Source of the DNA: Leptospirales bacterium
GTDB taxonomy: Bacteria > Spirochaetota > Leptospiria > Leptospirales > Leptonemataceae
Length of the DNA stretch: 33,881 bases
Reading direction: 5' to 3'
NCBI GenBank assembly: GCA_014238275.1
Contig: JABABJ010000095.1
Location: 1-33,881, forward strand
Below the pieces are notes generated by a model that made no database searches, was not told the origin of the DNA, and saw only the letters and a program-made list of their open reading frames with translations. Of this stretch, positions 24,280 through 33,019 are shown one piece after another; the stretch's first letter is position 1; each line of letters starts with the position of its first letter. Position numbers and translations under genes: made by a program.

Positions 24280-25191
24280 ATGATCCCTTTGGAGCAAAAT
24301 TTTCCCTTTCAAAGTATCCTTGTTTATGGGATGGGTATGATGGGTTCTTCTCTTGCGAAGACTATTAGAAAAAAATATCCTCAAGTATCTGTATTAGGTG
24401 TCGTAAAAAGCAAAAAAAGTGCAGATTGGATTCTTTCTGAAAAGTTAGCTGATCAGGTTTTTGTTCATCAAGATCTTACCGATGCAAGCTTTATGGAAGA
24501 CCTTTCGATAGACCTTCTGATTTTGACCCTTCCGATTCAGCAAATTCTTCTTATGGTTCCTCATCTTCCCGCAAGTTCTTGTATGATCACAGATATGTCT
24601 TCTGCTCAACGAGAAATTCAAGAAGCCTTCCAAAAGCGACCTGAGCTTCGTTTTGTAAGCTCTCATCCACTCTGCGGAAGTGAGCAGCATGGGCCACAAC
24701 ATGCCTTGGAAAATCTTTTTCAAGATAAAATTTGTCTTCTTGCCGATTCCCCCGATAAGAAATCTATTTCCCTAATCAAGGGATTCTGGGAAGCTCTTGG
24801 AATGAAAACCTACTTCCTAAAAGCAGATTTCCATGATATTACCCTTGCTTATTTAAGTCATACCCCTCACCTCCTTTCTGGTCTTTTATGTATATGGGCA
24901 AGGTCTGGTCTTTCTATGGATGCTCTTGGTGAAAAACTTCCGTTCCCTCCTGTAGGGGGAGGATTTCAGGATATGGCAAGAATCGCAGGTTCAAACCCTG
25001 CAATGTGGAAAGATATTTTAGCAGTGAACTCAGATAATATTGTTTACTCTCTGAGAAGGCTTGAAAGTGAAATTCATGAAATGATACAATCTATAGAAAA
25101 CGAAGATAAAAATTTCTGGATCAAATGGTTTCAAAAAGCGAGAGAAAGTAGAGACTTGATTTGCAATATTCCTCATCCACCTCCCAACTGA
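24280..25191 (+). CDS. tyrA: TyrA, prephenate/arogenate dehydrogenase
   Basis: A 303-residue NAD(P)-dependent dehydrogenase for tyrosine synthesis. VYGMGMMGSSLAKTIRKK is the Rossmann nucleotide loop; LTLPIQQIL, SSHPLCGSEQHGP and LSHTPHLLSG carry the family's substrate-binding and catalytic His residues. ATG 24280 is chosen because the frame upstream overlaps pheA in an unrelated, low-complexity reading. It lies 16 nt after pheA. No ACT domain is attached. Choice between prephenate and arogenate cannot be made from sequence. Confidence 0.9.
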   Translation: MIPLEQNFPFQSILVYGMGMMGSSLAKTIRKKYPQVSVLGVVKSKKSADWILSEKLADQVFVHQDLTDASFMEDLSIDLLILTLPIQQILLMVPHLPASSCMITDMSSAQREIQEAFQKRPELRFVSSHPLCGSEQHGPQHALENLFQDKICLLADSPDKKSISLIKGFWEALGMKTYFLKADFHDITLAYLSHTPHLLSGLLCIWARSGLSMDALGEKLPFPPVGGGFQDMARIAGSNPAMWKDILAVNSDNIVYSLRRLESEIHEMIQSIENEDKNFWIKWFQKARESRDLICNIPHPPPN

Positions 25192-25201
25192 TATCTATTT
25201 T

Positions 25202-25900
25202 ATGTCTCTTTCCTTTCATTCTTGCATCGTAATTTGTCTTGACGGGCCTGCGGGGTCTGGAAAAAGTACAGTTGCTTCTCTTCTTAGCTCACGACTTGGT
25301 TGGCCACATATTGATTCAGGAGGAATTTACCGTACTTTAACCCTTGCTTCTATGTCGAAAATAGGGAAAGGAAAGTCAGCAGAAGAATTTGGGGAGCTTT
25401 TCTCTTCTAAGAAGATAAAGCCTGAATCTCTTGATTGTAAAATCATCATGCAAAAAACAAATCAGATCAATTACATTGGCTCCCGAGATATTAAATCGGA
25501 AATTCGTATTCCTGATGTCACATCTCGTGTAAGGTACATAGCAGATAACCATGAATATAGAGACTATGTAAATTCTATCCTGAGAAGCTTTACCAAGAAT
25601 CAAAAAGGACTCATCGTGGATGGAAGAGATATAGGAACGGTTGTATTCCCTGATAGCCCTATGAAGTTTTTTCTTGAAACAAGTCCTTCTATCAGATCTA
25701 TTAGACGGAAAAATGAACTACAAGAAATGGGATGTGAAACCTCTTTGAAAGAAATTACAAGCAAGATAGAAAAACGTGACCATGAAGATAGAACAAGAGA
25801 GGTAGGTGGACTCAGGAAAGCAAAAGATGTAGTTATGATTGACACCTCAGAGCTGACTTTGGACGATGTAGTATCTAGGATAGTTTCTCATCTTAAATAA
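25202..25900 (+). CDS. cmk: Cytidylate kinase
   Basis: A 232-residue (d)CMP kinase recycling CMP to CDP. The P-loop is LDGPAGSGKSTVA (about 13-25), followed by IDSGGIYRTLTLA, IVDGRDIGTVVFP, and the lid-type KIEKRDHEDRTRE. The length is normal. It begins 10 nt after tyrA and ends by sharing one base with the S1 gene (TAATG). In many bacteria aroA stands between tyrA and cmk; here it is absent. Confidence 0.93.
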   Translation: MSLSFHSCIVICLDGPAGSGKSTVASLLSSRLGWPHIDSGGIYRTLTLASMSKIGKGKSAEEFGELFSSKKIKPESLDCKIIMQKTNQINYIGSRDIKSEIRIPDVTSRVRYIADNHEYRDYVNSILRSFTKNQKGLIVDGRDIGTVVFPDSPMKFFLETSPSIRSIRRKNELQEMGCETSLKEITSKIEKRDHEDRTREVGGLRKAKDVVMIDTSELTLDDVVSRIVSHLK

Positions 25901-27585
25901 TGACTGGACGAACACCAACCCCCTTTGATCTTGCTGAGGAAGAGCTTAAGACTCTACAACAGCTTCTGGATTCTTCGAATCATGTAACAGAATACAAAAA
26001 GAAGGGAGAAATCATAAATGCACGCCTCATTAAGATAGAAGAAAGAAAACTATATTTTGATATATCAGACAAGCAAGAAGGAGTTTGTTCTCGAGATGAG
26101 TTTGACGAGATTCCTGCCATAGGAGAGATCGTTTCTGTAGCTGTTCGAAAAAAAAATCCAGAAGGCTTTGTAAATCTTTCCAAGAAAGAGGCAGAGAGGC
26201 AGAATGCGTGGAAAATACTGAAAGAAGCTTCCAAGACAAATACGAATCTAACTGGAGAAGTAAGTAAAGTCCTACCTGCTGGATACCTTCTTCAATACAA
26301 AGGACTTGAGCTTTTTTTACCGCTTTCTCATTCTTCACTTCGTCCTCAAAATCGATTTACTACAGGAGCTTCTCTTGATTTCCGTATATTAAAACTCAAA
26401 GAACAATACTATTCTGCTGTTGTAAGTCATCGAAAGATCATTGAAGAAAAGAATGATTCTCTTTGGGATGCTTTTCTCAAGAAACATCAGGAAGGAGATA
26501 TTATAGAAGGAATTATCATACAAAAAGTATCCTTTGGTATTTTTGTGGAAGTTGACGGAATTATTGGACTACTACACCAAAATGATATTTCATGGAAAGA
26601 AGGATTCGTCATAACTAAATCTTTTTCAATTCACAGCAAAATAAAACTAAAAATTCTCTCAATGGACCCAAAAAACAACCGTCTTGGTCTCGGTCTGAAA
26701 CAACTAAGTGAGGAGCCATGGAAATGGGTAGAAACTAATCTCAAGGTTGACCAAAAAATTCATGCTAAAGTATCTTCACTTACACCCTATGGTGCATTCC
26801 TTGAGATACGAGAGGGCTTACAAGGTCTCTCGCATATTAGTGACATTAGCTGGGAACGAAAGCCCAAACATCCCCAACATTATATCAGGCTTAATCAGGA
26901 AGTGGAAGCAAAAGTACTCAGTATCAATATAGAAGAAAAACGTATTTCTCTTGGAATCAAGCAATGTATGGAAGATCCGTGGAAAATGATTTCACAAGAA
27001 GTAAAAGAAGGAGATATACTAGAAAGAAAGATACTTTCTGTAGTTCAGTTTGGTTCTTTCGTAAGCATTAGAAAAGGAATAGATGGCCTCATACATTTTC
27101 GAGATTATAGTTGGAACGAGCCAAATGATCCTAAAATGTTGAAAAAAGGTCAAATAGTCAAGTTCAAGATTCTCCAGGTTGATGCAGAAAATAAAAGAAT
27201 TGCCTGTGGTCTGAAACAGTTAGAAGATAATCCTTACATAAGTTTCGAAAAAAAGTATCCTAAGGGAAGTATTGTAAAAGGGAAAGTTCATAAAGTTGCC
27301 TCCTTTGGAATCCTTGTCCAACTTGAAAACAATTTGACAGGCTTGATTGCGGATTTTGAAGCCAGTGAAGCAAAACAGAAAGAGATGCATAAAAACTATA
27401 AGAAAGGTGACCCTGTCGAAACAGCTGTACTTTATACCGATCCAGATAAAAAAAGAATCCGTCTTTCAAACAAAGTCTATAAAGAAAAAAAGGAAAACGA
27501 AGCTACTCAGCATTATATTAAATCGGAACATATGCCTGCTACTTTCAATCCTTTCGCAAATCTTCTTTCACAGGAAAAGAAATAA
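25900..27585 (+). CDS. rpsA: Ribosomal protein S1 (multi-S1-domain protein)
   Basis: A 561-residue protein with about six S1/OB repeats. Two degenerate N-terminal repeats (about 30-95 and 110-180) bind the ribosome in the family. Four better ones follow near 200-270 (GIIIQKVSFGIFVEVDGIIG), 285-355 (VSSLTPYGAFLEIREGLQGL), 370-440 (SVVQFGSFVSIRKGIDGL) and 455-525 (VHKVASFGILVQLENNLTGL). It unwinds and recruits mRNA on the 30S subunit. Shine-Dalgarno sequences are weak or missing before many genes here, which fits a strong dependence on S1, though that is inference. It overlaps cmk by one base. Confidence 0.92.
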   Translation: MTGRTPTPFDLAEEELKTLQQLLDSSNHVTEYKKKGEIINARLIKIEERKLYFDISDKQEGVCSRDEFDEIPAIGEIVSVAVRKKNPEGFVNLSKKEAERQNAWKILKEASKTNTNLTGEVSKVLPAGYLLQYKGLELFLPLSHSSLRPQNRFTTGASLDFRILKLKEQYYSAVVSHRKIIEEKNDSLWDAFLKKHQEGDIIEGIIIQKVSFGIFVEVDGIIGLLHQNDISWKEGFVITKSFSIHSKIKLKILSMDPKNNRLGLGLKQLSEEPWKWVETNLKVDQKIHAKVSSLTPYGAFLEIREGLQGLSHISDISWERKPKHPQHYIRLNQEVEAKVLSINIEEKRISLGIKQCMEDPWKMISQEVKEGDILERKILSVVQFGSFVSIRKGIDGLIHFRDYSWNEPNDPKMLKKGQIVKFKILQVDAENKRIACGLKQLEDNPYISFEKKYPKGSIVKGKVHKVASFGILVQLENNLTGLIADFEASEAKQKEMHKNYKKGDPVETAVLYTDPDKKRIRLSNKVYKEKKENEATQHYIKSEHMPATFNPFANLLSQEKK

Positions 27586-27597
27586 AACAATTAAACC

Positions 27598-27622
27598 ATG
27601 ATTGAAACATGATTGAAACATG
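27598..27622 (+). repeat. Tandem 11-bp repeat forming two MIET mini-ORFs
   Basis: ATGATTGAAAC occurs at 27598 and 27609, followed by ATG 27620, the start of the membrane-protein gene. Each of the first two ATGs opens ATG ATT GAA ACA TGA (Met-Ile-Glu-Thr-stop), and each stop overlaps the next ATG as ATGA. The array could act as a translation relay or leader, or be simple slippage. Confidence 0.7.
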
Positions 27623-28213
27623 ATATTTGACTTTTTCATCTGGATTTTATGTTTCCTATTCTTCAATCTTGTTATTCTTCTTTTGAACTATTGGACATTC
27701 CTTTTCAGTAGCCAAGAAAAGTTTAGCAAAGGAGAGCTTATTGGGATTCCTTCGATTCTTCGTCAGGAAATAAAACGTTTGTTGGGAGGAGAGTACTCAT
27801 GGATTCGATGCTTGAACTTCTTTTTTGGGGTATTGACCTCGTGGATTCTTACTTTACTAGGAGGTTTGTTTTCCCCAGACTCAGGGAACATACCAGATCA
27901 TGCTTCGGCTGAAGTTCCTAATTATTTTTTTCAGTCGATTCTTTTTTTACTTATACTTCATCTCATGAAGCCATCTTTGAAAGAAATCGAGTTCAATGAA
28001 AATAGACATTCTTTCTTGTATCATTTTCTGTCTTGTGAGTTGCTTTTTTTTCTGGGACTCAGTATAGCCCTTCCTTCGATTACGATAGTACTTTGGGGGA
28101 TCTATCACAAGATGAATTTTCTTTTTTGTCTCATAAACCTGATCCTCTGCCTTAGTTATGCTTTCTATCGCTTGCGAAGAGAAGAATCCATTTCTTCTTC
28201 AAGTACAAATTGA
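27620..28213 (+). CDS. Multi-pass membrane protein of unknown function
   Basis: A 197-residue, very hydrophobic protein. Likely helices: 5-28 (FFIWILCFLFFNLVILLLNY), ~65-85 (FFFGVLTSWILTLLGGLF), ~105-118, ~130-160 and ~163-185. A soluble loop with SKGELIGIPSILRQEIKRLL lies after the first helix. The C-terminal end is basic then Ser-rich. No family is recognised. Last gene of the scpA-to-S1 unit, 34 bp after the S1 gene and preceded by the MIET mini-ORF array. Confidence 0.6.
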   Translation: MIFDFFIWILCFLFFNLVILLLNYWTFLFSSQEKFSKGELIGIPSILRQEIKRLLGGEYSWIRCLNFFFGVLTSWILTLLGGLFSPDSGNIPDHASAEVPNYFFQSILFLLILHLMKPSLKEIEFNENRHSFLYHFLSCELLFFLGLSIALPSITIVLWGIYHKMNFLFCLINLILCLSYAFYRLRREESISSSSTN

Positions 28214-28260
28214 GCCATTTACGTTTTCATCTGAGCTTTGAGCTTTGCTCTTTGAGCTTT

Positions 28261-28743
28261 TTAGACTAATCCTGTGCTTCCGAACCCATCTCCGCCTCGC
28301 TTTGTAGAAGAGGTAGAAAAGCCAGAAGATGACTCTTCCCATATCCACGAGTTGCTTTTTCCCAGTATGATCTGTGCAATTCTATCAGCATGCTGGATCT
28401 CTATCGTTTCTTCACGATCTATATTCGCCACTAAAATTTTCAGTTCTCCTCGATAGTCTGAATCGATGGTACCAGGTGCATTGGGAAGTATTAATCCTTT
28501 TTTGAGAGCAAGTCCAGAGCGAGGACGAACGGATATATAGAACCCTTTAGGAATTTGAAGCTGAAGGCCTGTTGGTATAAGCATACGACTACCGGGAAGT
28601 ATACGAACCATCGTGTCAGGAGGGAGGCACGCTCTCACGTCCATAGCTGCTGCCCCCTCTGTCGCAAAAGAAGGAAGCTCTGCTCCTGCTGAGCAGTAGA
28701 CTCCGACCTTGACTGGAAGTCGATCCTCTCGACTAGCTTTCAT
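28261..28743 (-). CDS. dut: dUTPase
   Basis: A 160-residue trimeric-type dUTP diphosphatase that hydrolyses dUTP to dUMP and keeps uracil out of DNA. All five motifs are visible: AAAMDVRA, PRSGLALKKG, NAPGTIDSDYRGE, HADRIAQIIL and RGGDGFGSTG. The length and order are normal. It lies 19 nt after pnp, probably read from the rpsO-pnp transcript. Its stop abuts a T-rich stretch with repeated GAGCTTT words shared with the convergent membrane-protein gene. Confidence 0.94.
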   Translation of the reverse strand: MKASREDRLPVKVGVYCSAGAELPSFATEGAAAMDVRACLPPDTMVRILPGSRMLIPTGLQLQIPKGFYISVRPRSGLALKKGLILPNAPGTIDSDYRGELKILVANIDREETIEIQHADRIAQIILGKSNSWIWEESSSGFSTSSTKRGGDGFGSTGLV

Positions 28744-28762
28744 CTAAAATTTTTTCTAAACT

Positions 28763-31150
28763 TTAGGGACGACGACGTGCTGATGAAGAGTGGCGTCGAC
28801 CTCCACTATCTTTCTTGGAGTGGAAATCTCTTCCTCCACCACCACGATTATCTCTGTCTCCCCCGCGACCACCATCTCTATCTCTTGGGCGATATTGAGG
28901 ACGACCTGCACCACCACCATTGCTTCGAGAGGAGCGAAAGCCACCACCATTTCTACTATCTCGACCACCGCCGCCGCCATCTCTGCCGCCGCCATCTCTG
29001 CCGCCAGTATTTCCTCCTCTTCTGCCAGAAAAACCATCTGACGGACGTGCAAGATGCTGGAGATCTCGATGAAGAAGATCCATCTTCCCTGAATGATCGA
29101 TATTGTTGATTACCACAGGCACTTTATCACCTTCCTTATAGAGGTCAGTTACTGACTCTAGTCTACTGTCCGACATTTTAGATATATGGAGAAGTCCTTC
29201 TTTCCCTGGAGATATCTCCACAAAGGCTCCAAAATCGACAATTCGTTTGATCACACCCTCGTAGGATTCTCCTGATACAGGCTCTCGAAAAATATTTTCA
29301 ATGATTTTCTTTGCCTCTTGATTGGATTTGGATGAAGAAGAAGCAATGGTTACTACCCCACTGTCCTCCACATTGATCTCTGCACCCGTCCGTTCCATGA
29401 TTTCACGGATTATACGACCACCTGGGCCAATCAATTCACCTATACGACCAGTATCAACCTGAAGATGATCAATCCTAGGAGCAGTGTCAGGTATGTCAGC
29501 TCTTGGTTTAGAAAAGGTCTCGTTCATCTTTTCTAGGATATGAAGTCTTCCTTTCTCTGCCGCCTGAAGTGCTTCTTTCAGGATATCCAATGAAACACCT
29601 TTAACTTTCAAATCTAGCTGGAATGCAGTAATCCCTTTAGATGTCCCTGCAAGTTTGAAGTCCATATCACCAAAGTGATCCTCTAAGCCTGCTATATCAG
29701 AAAGAATAGCTGGCTTTCCTGTATCATCCAAGATAAGACCCATAGCAATCCCCGATACAGCTGCTTTTACAGGGACTCCTGCTGCCATCATGGCAAGGGA
29801 GCCCGAGCATACAGATGCCATGGAAGAAGAGCCGTTAGATTCTAGTATCTCCGATACAATTCGTATCACATAAGGGAAATCTTTCTCAGGAGGAAGAACA
29901 TTCTTGAGGGAACGAAGAGCAAGGTTTCCGTGCCCAATCTCGCGTCTTCCAGTAGCAAGCATTCTCTTTACCTCTCCTGTGGAAAAAGGAGGGAAGTTGT
30001 AGTGAAGAAGAAAGCTTCTATGTTTTTCCCCTTCCAAAGTTTCATAACGTTGATTATCCATCTTGCTACCCAGAGTCACTGTAGCAAGAGACTGCGTCTG
30101 ACCCCTTGTAAATACAGAAGAGCCATGAGCCCCTGGAATAACATCCATCTCAACACTGATATCACGTATCTCATCAAGCTTACGTCCATCAGCACGGATT
30201 CCCTTTTCAAAGATTTGGGCACGAACTATAAGATATTCTATATTATGAAGCTCACTTTTGAGTTCTGATTCTATAGCATCCCATTTCCCTTGGTCTTTCA
30301 GTTTTTCCTCAAAATGCTGTATAGATTCCTCATATACCTTTTTGATTTTTTCTTCACGTTCACTCTTATCAGAAGTGAGATTTGCTTCCTTCATTTTTTC
30401 AAAGGCAAAACTATGGAGTTCCTCTTTCAAGGAAGGGTCTGGAAGCCTAAGGGAAAGTTTTCGCTTTACTATATTCATTTGAGAAGCTACTTTTTCTTGC
30501 AATTCGATCTTTGGTTGAAGAGCCTTATGTCCAAAAGCAATAGCCTCTAGCATTTCTTCATTGGTGCTCTCTTTTGATTCTCCTTCGATCATTGTAACCC
30601 CATCTTTGCTTCCAGATATCAAGAGCTCAATATCGCTTTTTTCACGCTCTTCTGGATTTGGATCGGAAATAAACTTTCCATCCACTCTCCCCACAAGTAC
30701 GCCCGCAATAGGTCCTTCCCAAGGTATATCTGATAATAAAATAGCCGCAGACGCTGCTGTGATAGCATGCCCTTCAACAGGCTCCTTTGGATCATAAGAA
30801 AGAAGGGTAATGAGAAGCTGAACTTCAGAGAAATACCCTTGGGGGAAAAGAGGCCTACATGGCCGGTCAATGAGTCTGGAGATCAGTGTCTCATGTTCTC
30901 CTGGACGGTTTTCTCTCTTGAAATATCCTCCAGGTATTCGTCCTGAAGAATAGAATTTTTCCCTATAGTCTACGCTGAGAGGAAAGAAGGATTGCCCTTC
31001 TCTTGCTTCCTTTTCTGCGCAAACTGTTGCAAGAAGGGTTAGTTTACCACAGCGGTAAACTATAGCTCCATCTGCTTGCTTTGCCCATTTTCCTGTTTCT
31101 ACAGAAATTGTTTTTCCTGAACACTTTAGTTCGTGTGTATACATTGACAT
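28763..31150 (-). CDS. pnp: Polyribonucleotide nucleotidyltransferase (PNPase), RGG-tailed
   Basis: A 795-residue phosphorolytic 3'-5' exoribonuclease. First RNase PH domain (FPLSVDYREKFYSSGRIPGG, RLIDRPCRPLFP), helical linker, second RNase PH domain with the catalytic Asp region (HFGDMDFKLAGT) and ESNGSSSMASVC, a KH domain (IGELIGPGGRIIREI) and an S1 domain (VKRIVDFGAFVEISPGKEGL). After these the protein carries an ~85-residue tail rich in Gly, Arg and Asp with many RGG-like units, unusual for the family. An upstream GGAG supports the ATG. It sits between rpsO and dut; rpsO-pnp adjacency is widely conserved. Confidence 0.95.
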   Translation of the reverse strand: MSMYTHELKCSGKTISVETGKWAKQADGAIVYRCGKLTLLATVCAEKEAREGQSFFPLSVDYREKFYSSGRIPGGYFKRENRPGEHETLISRLIDRPCRPLFPQGYFSEVQLLITLLSYDPKEPVEGHAITAASAAILLSDIPWEGPIAGVLVGRVDGKFISDPNPEEREKSDIELLISGSKDGVTMIEGESKESTNEEMLEAIAFGHKALQPKIELQEKVASQMNIVKRKLSLRLPDPSLKEELHSFAFEKMKEANLTSDKSEREEKIKKVYEESIQHFEEKLKDQGKWDAIESELKSELHNIEYLIVRAQIFEKGIRADGRKLDEIRDISVEMDVIPGAHGSSVFTRGQTQSLATVTLGSKMDNQRYETLEGEKHRSFLLHYNFPPFSTGEVKRMLATGRREIGHGNLALRSLKNVLPPEKDFPYVIRIVSEILESNGSSSMASVCSGSLAMMAAGVPVKAAVSGIAMGLILDDTGKPAILSDIAGLEDHFGDMDFKLAGTSKGITAFQLDLKVKGVSLDILKEALQAAEKGRLHILEKMNETFSKPRADIPDTAPRIDHLQVDTGRIGELIGPGGRIIREIMERTGAEINVEDSGVVTIASSSSKSNQEAKKIIENIFREPVSGESYEGVIKRIVDFGAFVEISPGKEGLLHISKMSDSRLESVTDLYKEGDKVPVVINNIDHSGKMDLLHRDLQHLARPSDGFSGRRGGNTGGRDGGGRDGGGGGRDSRNGGGFRSSRSNGGGAGRPQYRPRDRDGGRGGDRDNRGGGGRDFHSKKDSGGRRHSSSARRRP

Positions 31151-31194
31151 GAATTAACTCCGCTAGATTTTTTATATATTTAAAAAACCTAGAC

Positions 31195-31461
31195 TTATTT
31201 ACGGATTTTGAGGCTTTGGATTAATTCTTTATATGAACCAAGACGTTTCCGCTTCAGATAGTCAAGTAGACTTCTTCGCTTCCCAACTAACTTTAAAAGT
31301 CCTCGTCGGGAATGATGGTCTTTTACATTACTTTGGAAGTGCCTGTTCAGCTCATGAATACGACCAGTCAAAAGTGCAATTTGCACCTCGGCAGAACCAG
31401 TATCCTTACTGTGCTTGTTGTACTTCTCAATAATCTGTAACTTTTGCTCTCGGTCGATCAT
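31195..31461 (-). CDS. rpsO: Ribosomal protein S15
   Basis: An 88-residue 30S protein binding the 16S rRNA central domain. [36 protein letters not shown] and [13 protein letters not shown] are diagnostic. The length is normal. It heads the rpsO-pnp-dut unit and has a GAGGA 13 or so nt before the ATG. A hairpin lies in its probable leader (31503-31526), a possible site for S15 autoregulation as known in other bacteria. Confidence 0.96.
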   Translation of the reverse strand: MIDREQKLQIIEKYNKHSKDTGSAEVQIALLTGRIHELNRHFQSNVKDHHSRRGLLKLVGKRRSLLDYLKRKRLGSYKELIQSLKIRK

Positions 31462-31502
31462 ATTACTGAATTTTCCTCATCAATCCTATAGGTCAATATT
31501 TT

Positions 31503-31534
31503 GACTATGGGAAAAACTGCATAGTCTTTTTTTT
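31503..31534 (+). terminator. Rho-independent terminator-like hairpin before the GT2 gene
   Basis: GACTATG (31503-31509), loop GGAAAAACTG, CATAGTC (31520-31526) and a run of eight T. It would stop plus-strand transcription 55 nt before the glycosyltransferase start. No plus-strand gene directly upstream needs it, so it may block antisense reading from the rpsO region, attenuate the GT2 gene, or act instead as a leader hairpin of rpsO on the other strand. Confidence 0.5.
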
Positions 31535-31588
31535 ATTTCTTGTTCTTTTGAGAAAGTTTTTTTATCGTGATTTACTAAGTCAAACTCA

Positions 31589-32710
31589 ATGGCAATGGAT
31601 GATCCAAACCATAAAACCTCTCTCTCTGAAATTCTTATTAAACTAAGAGATTTTCATTTATCCCAGAAGAACCCTTCTCTTGATATCAAGATACATTCTA
31701 CAAACCATACCCGAATATTTTCCCTAGCTCTTCCTTTGAGACCTTCTCTACAAGAAACCTGTGATAATTTTGCTAATTTGAGCCTCTTATTTGGTGGGAA
31801 ACGATTCTATGAAGAAGACAATGTTCTTGACGATCCAAGTCTTGAAAAAGGAAGGATAGCCTTAGAGAATCAAGATGAGCCAACAATCACTGTGATTACT
31901 ATTGTTAGGAATAACTCTCTTGGTCTTAGAAAAACAATAGAAAGCGTTTCATCTCAAAGCTGGCACAAACTAGAGTATCTAGTAATAGATGGAACTCCTA
32001 CAGGGGAAAAACAGGATGAAAACCTCAAACTACTCCATCAACACTCTTCTTCCATTGATTTTTGGCTTTCTTGTTTAGATAAGGGAATCTACGATGCGAT
32101 GAATCGAGGAGCTCTTTTGGCGAAGGGAAAGTTTTTACTTTTTATGAATGCAGGGGATCAATTTTATTCCCAACATTCCTTGAAGGAATTTGCGTCTTTT
32201 TGGAATCCTCAGATCGATATATTATATGGAGATTACTGCATAGACTATTCAAACAAAAACCTAAGCAGGATCCATCGAGTCAATCCCATCCTTTCCTATA
32301 TGGATTTATTATATGCTATGGTTTTTTGCCATCAAAGTCTTTTGATTCGTACCGATTTACAGAGAAAATATCCATATACACTAGATCGAATCACTTCAGA
32401 TTATGGCTTTGTTCTCCAATGCTTTCAAGAGGGATATAAATTTGCCCATGCCCCTGTGATCGTGGCAAGAGTGGATACGGCAGGTATTTCTAATCAAAGA
32501 AGGGTGAAGGTTCAATTGGAACGATGGAAATTCTGCCGAAAATTTTATCCACGCCCATGGCTCTCTCTTTTCTTTTTAGGCATCGTTGCTTCTACTGCCT
32601 TGAGGAGTTATACGCAAAAATTACTTGGGAATCACTTGACGTCCATTGTCCTCCGTATCAAGTATAGTCTGCTGAATATTCTGACACAACAAAAGAAGCA
32701 AATGCACTAA
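31589..32710 (+). CDS. GT2 family glycosyltransferase
   Basis: A 373-residue protein. Residues ~98-290 are a GT-A domain: ITVITIVRNNSLGLRKTIES, SSQSWHKLEYLVIDG, GIYDAMNRGALLAKG and LLFMNAGDQF, close to WcaA-type enzymes where a DxD-like acidic site binds nucleotide sugar. The ~95 residues before it are an extra region of no recognised family. The C-terminus (PWLSLFFLGIVASTALRSY) is amphipathic or membrane-associated. A role in lipopolysaccharide or glycan assembly is likely; donor and acceptor are unknown. It stands alone, with an ATG lacking a clear ribosome binding site. Confidence 0.85.
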   Translation: MAMDDPNHKTSLSEILIKLRDFHLSQKNPSLDIKIHSTNHTRIFSLALPLRPSLQETCDNFANLSLLFGGKRFYEEDNVLDDPSLEKGRIALENQDEPTITVITIVRNNSLGLRKTIESVSSQSWHKLEYLVIDGTPTGEKQDENLKLLHQHSSSIDFWLSCLDKGIYDAMNRGALLAKGKFLLFMNAGDQFYSQHSLKEFASFWNPQIDILYGDYCIDYSNKNLSRIHRVNPILSYMDLLYAMVFCHQSLLIRTDLQRKYPYTLDRITSDYGFVLQCFQEGYKFAHAPVIVARVDTAGISNQRRVKVQLERWKFCRKFYPRPWLSLFFLGIVASTALRSYTQKLLGNHLTSIVLRIKYSLLNILTQQKKQMH

Positions 32711-33019
32711 GGGATTATAGGAAGTCAAGGAAAACAGCCGTTTTAGGCAGGATTTTAGTTAATATTTACTAAAATTAGGAGTCATCACTAGTAAGCATTA
32801 GCTATCTTCCCAATGAATATTGACTAATAGAAAAACACTACTCGGAGACCATCTTTGGAAAGAAACCTTAGTTGTTATATTTATTTACGCCCTGTTCTTT
32901 CAATAATCGGCTTTCTTAGTTCTTTATGTGCTAAAAACGATGCCTACTAATAAGTATTAGCTATTGTTTCCAGAGAAGGGAGCAGCGTAGGTCCCCCTTC
33001 ATGGAAAATGACGGCTATT
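32711..33019. repeat. Degenerate dispersed-repeat block with 16-mer palindromes
   Basis: No gene. It contains the 22-bp near-palindrome TTTTAGT..TACTAAAA (32753-32774) and further 16-mers at 32789-32804 (TAGTAAGCATTAGCTA), 32811-32826 (CAATGAATATTGACTA) and 32948-32963 (TAATAAGTATTAGCTA). Edge pieces CGGAGACCATCTTTGG near 32843 and a hairpin-like GAAGGGAGCAGCG...CCCTTC near 32976-33000 match modules of the intact copies. The core is absent. It reads as an old or partial insertion. The rest of the stretch shows nothing recognisable. Confidence 0.6.

Noticed and set aside
28756-29109. Long open frames overlapping the pnp tail in other frames
   Set aside because: Low-complexity GGN/CGN repeat keeps several frames open; the pnp frame is supported by the upstream domains.
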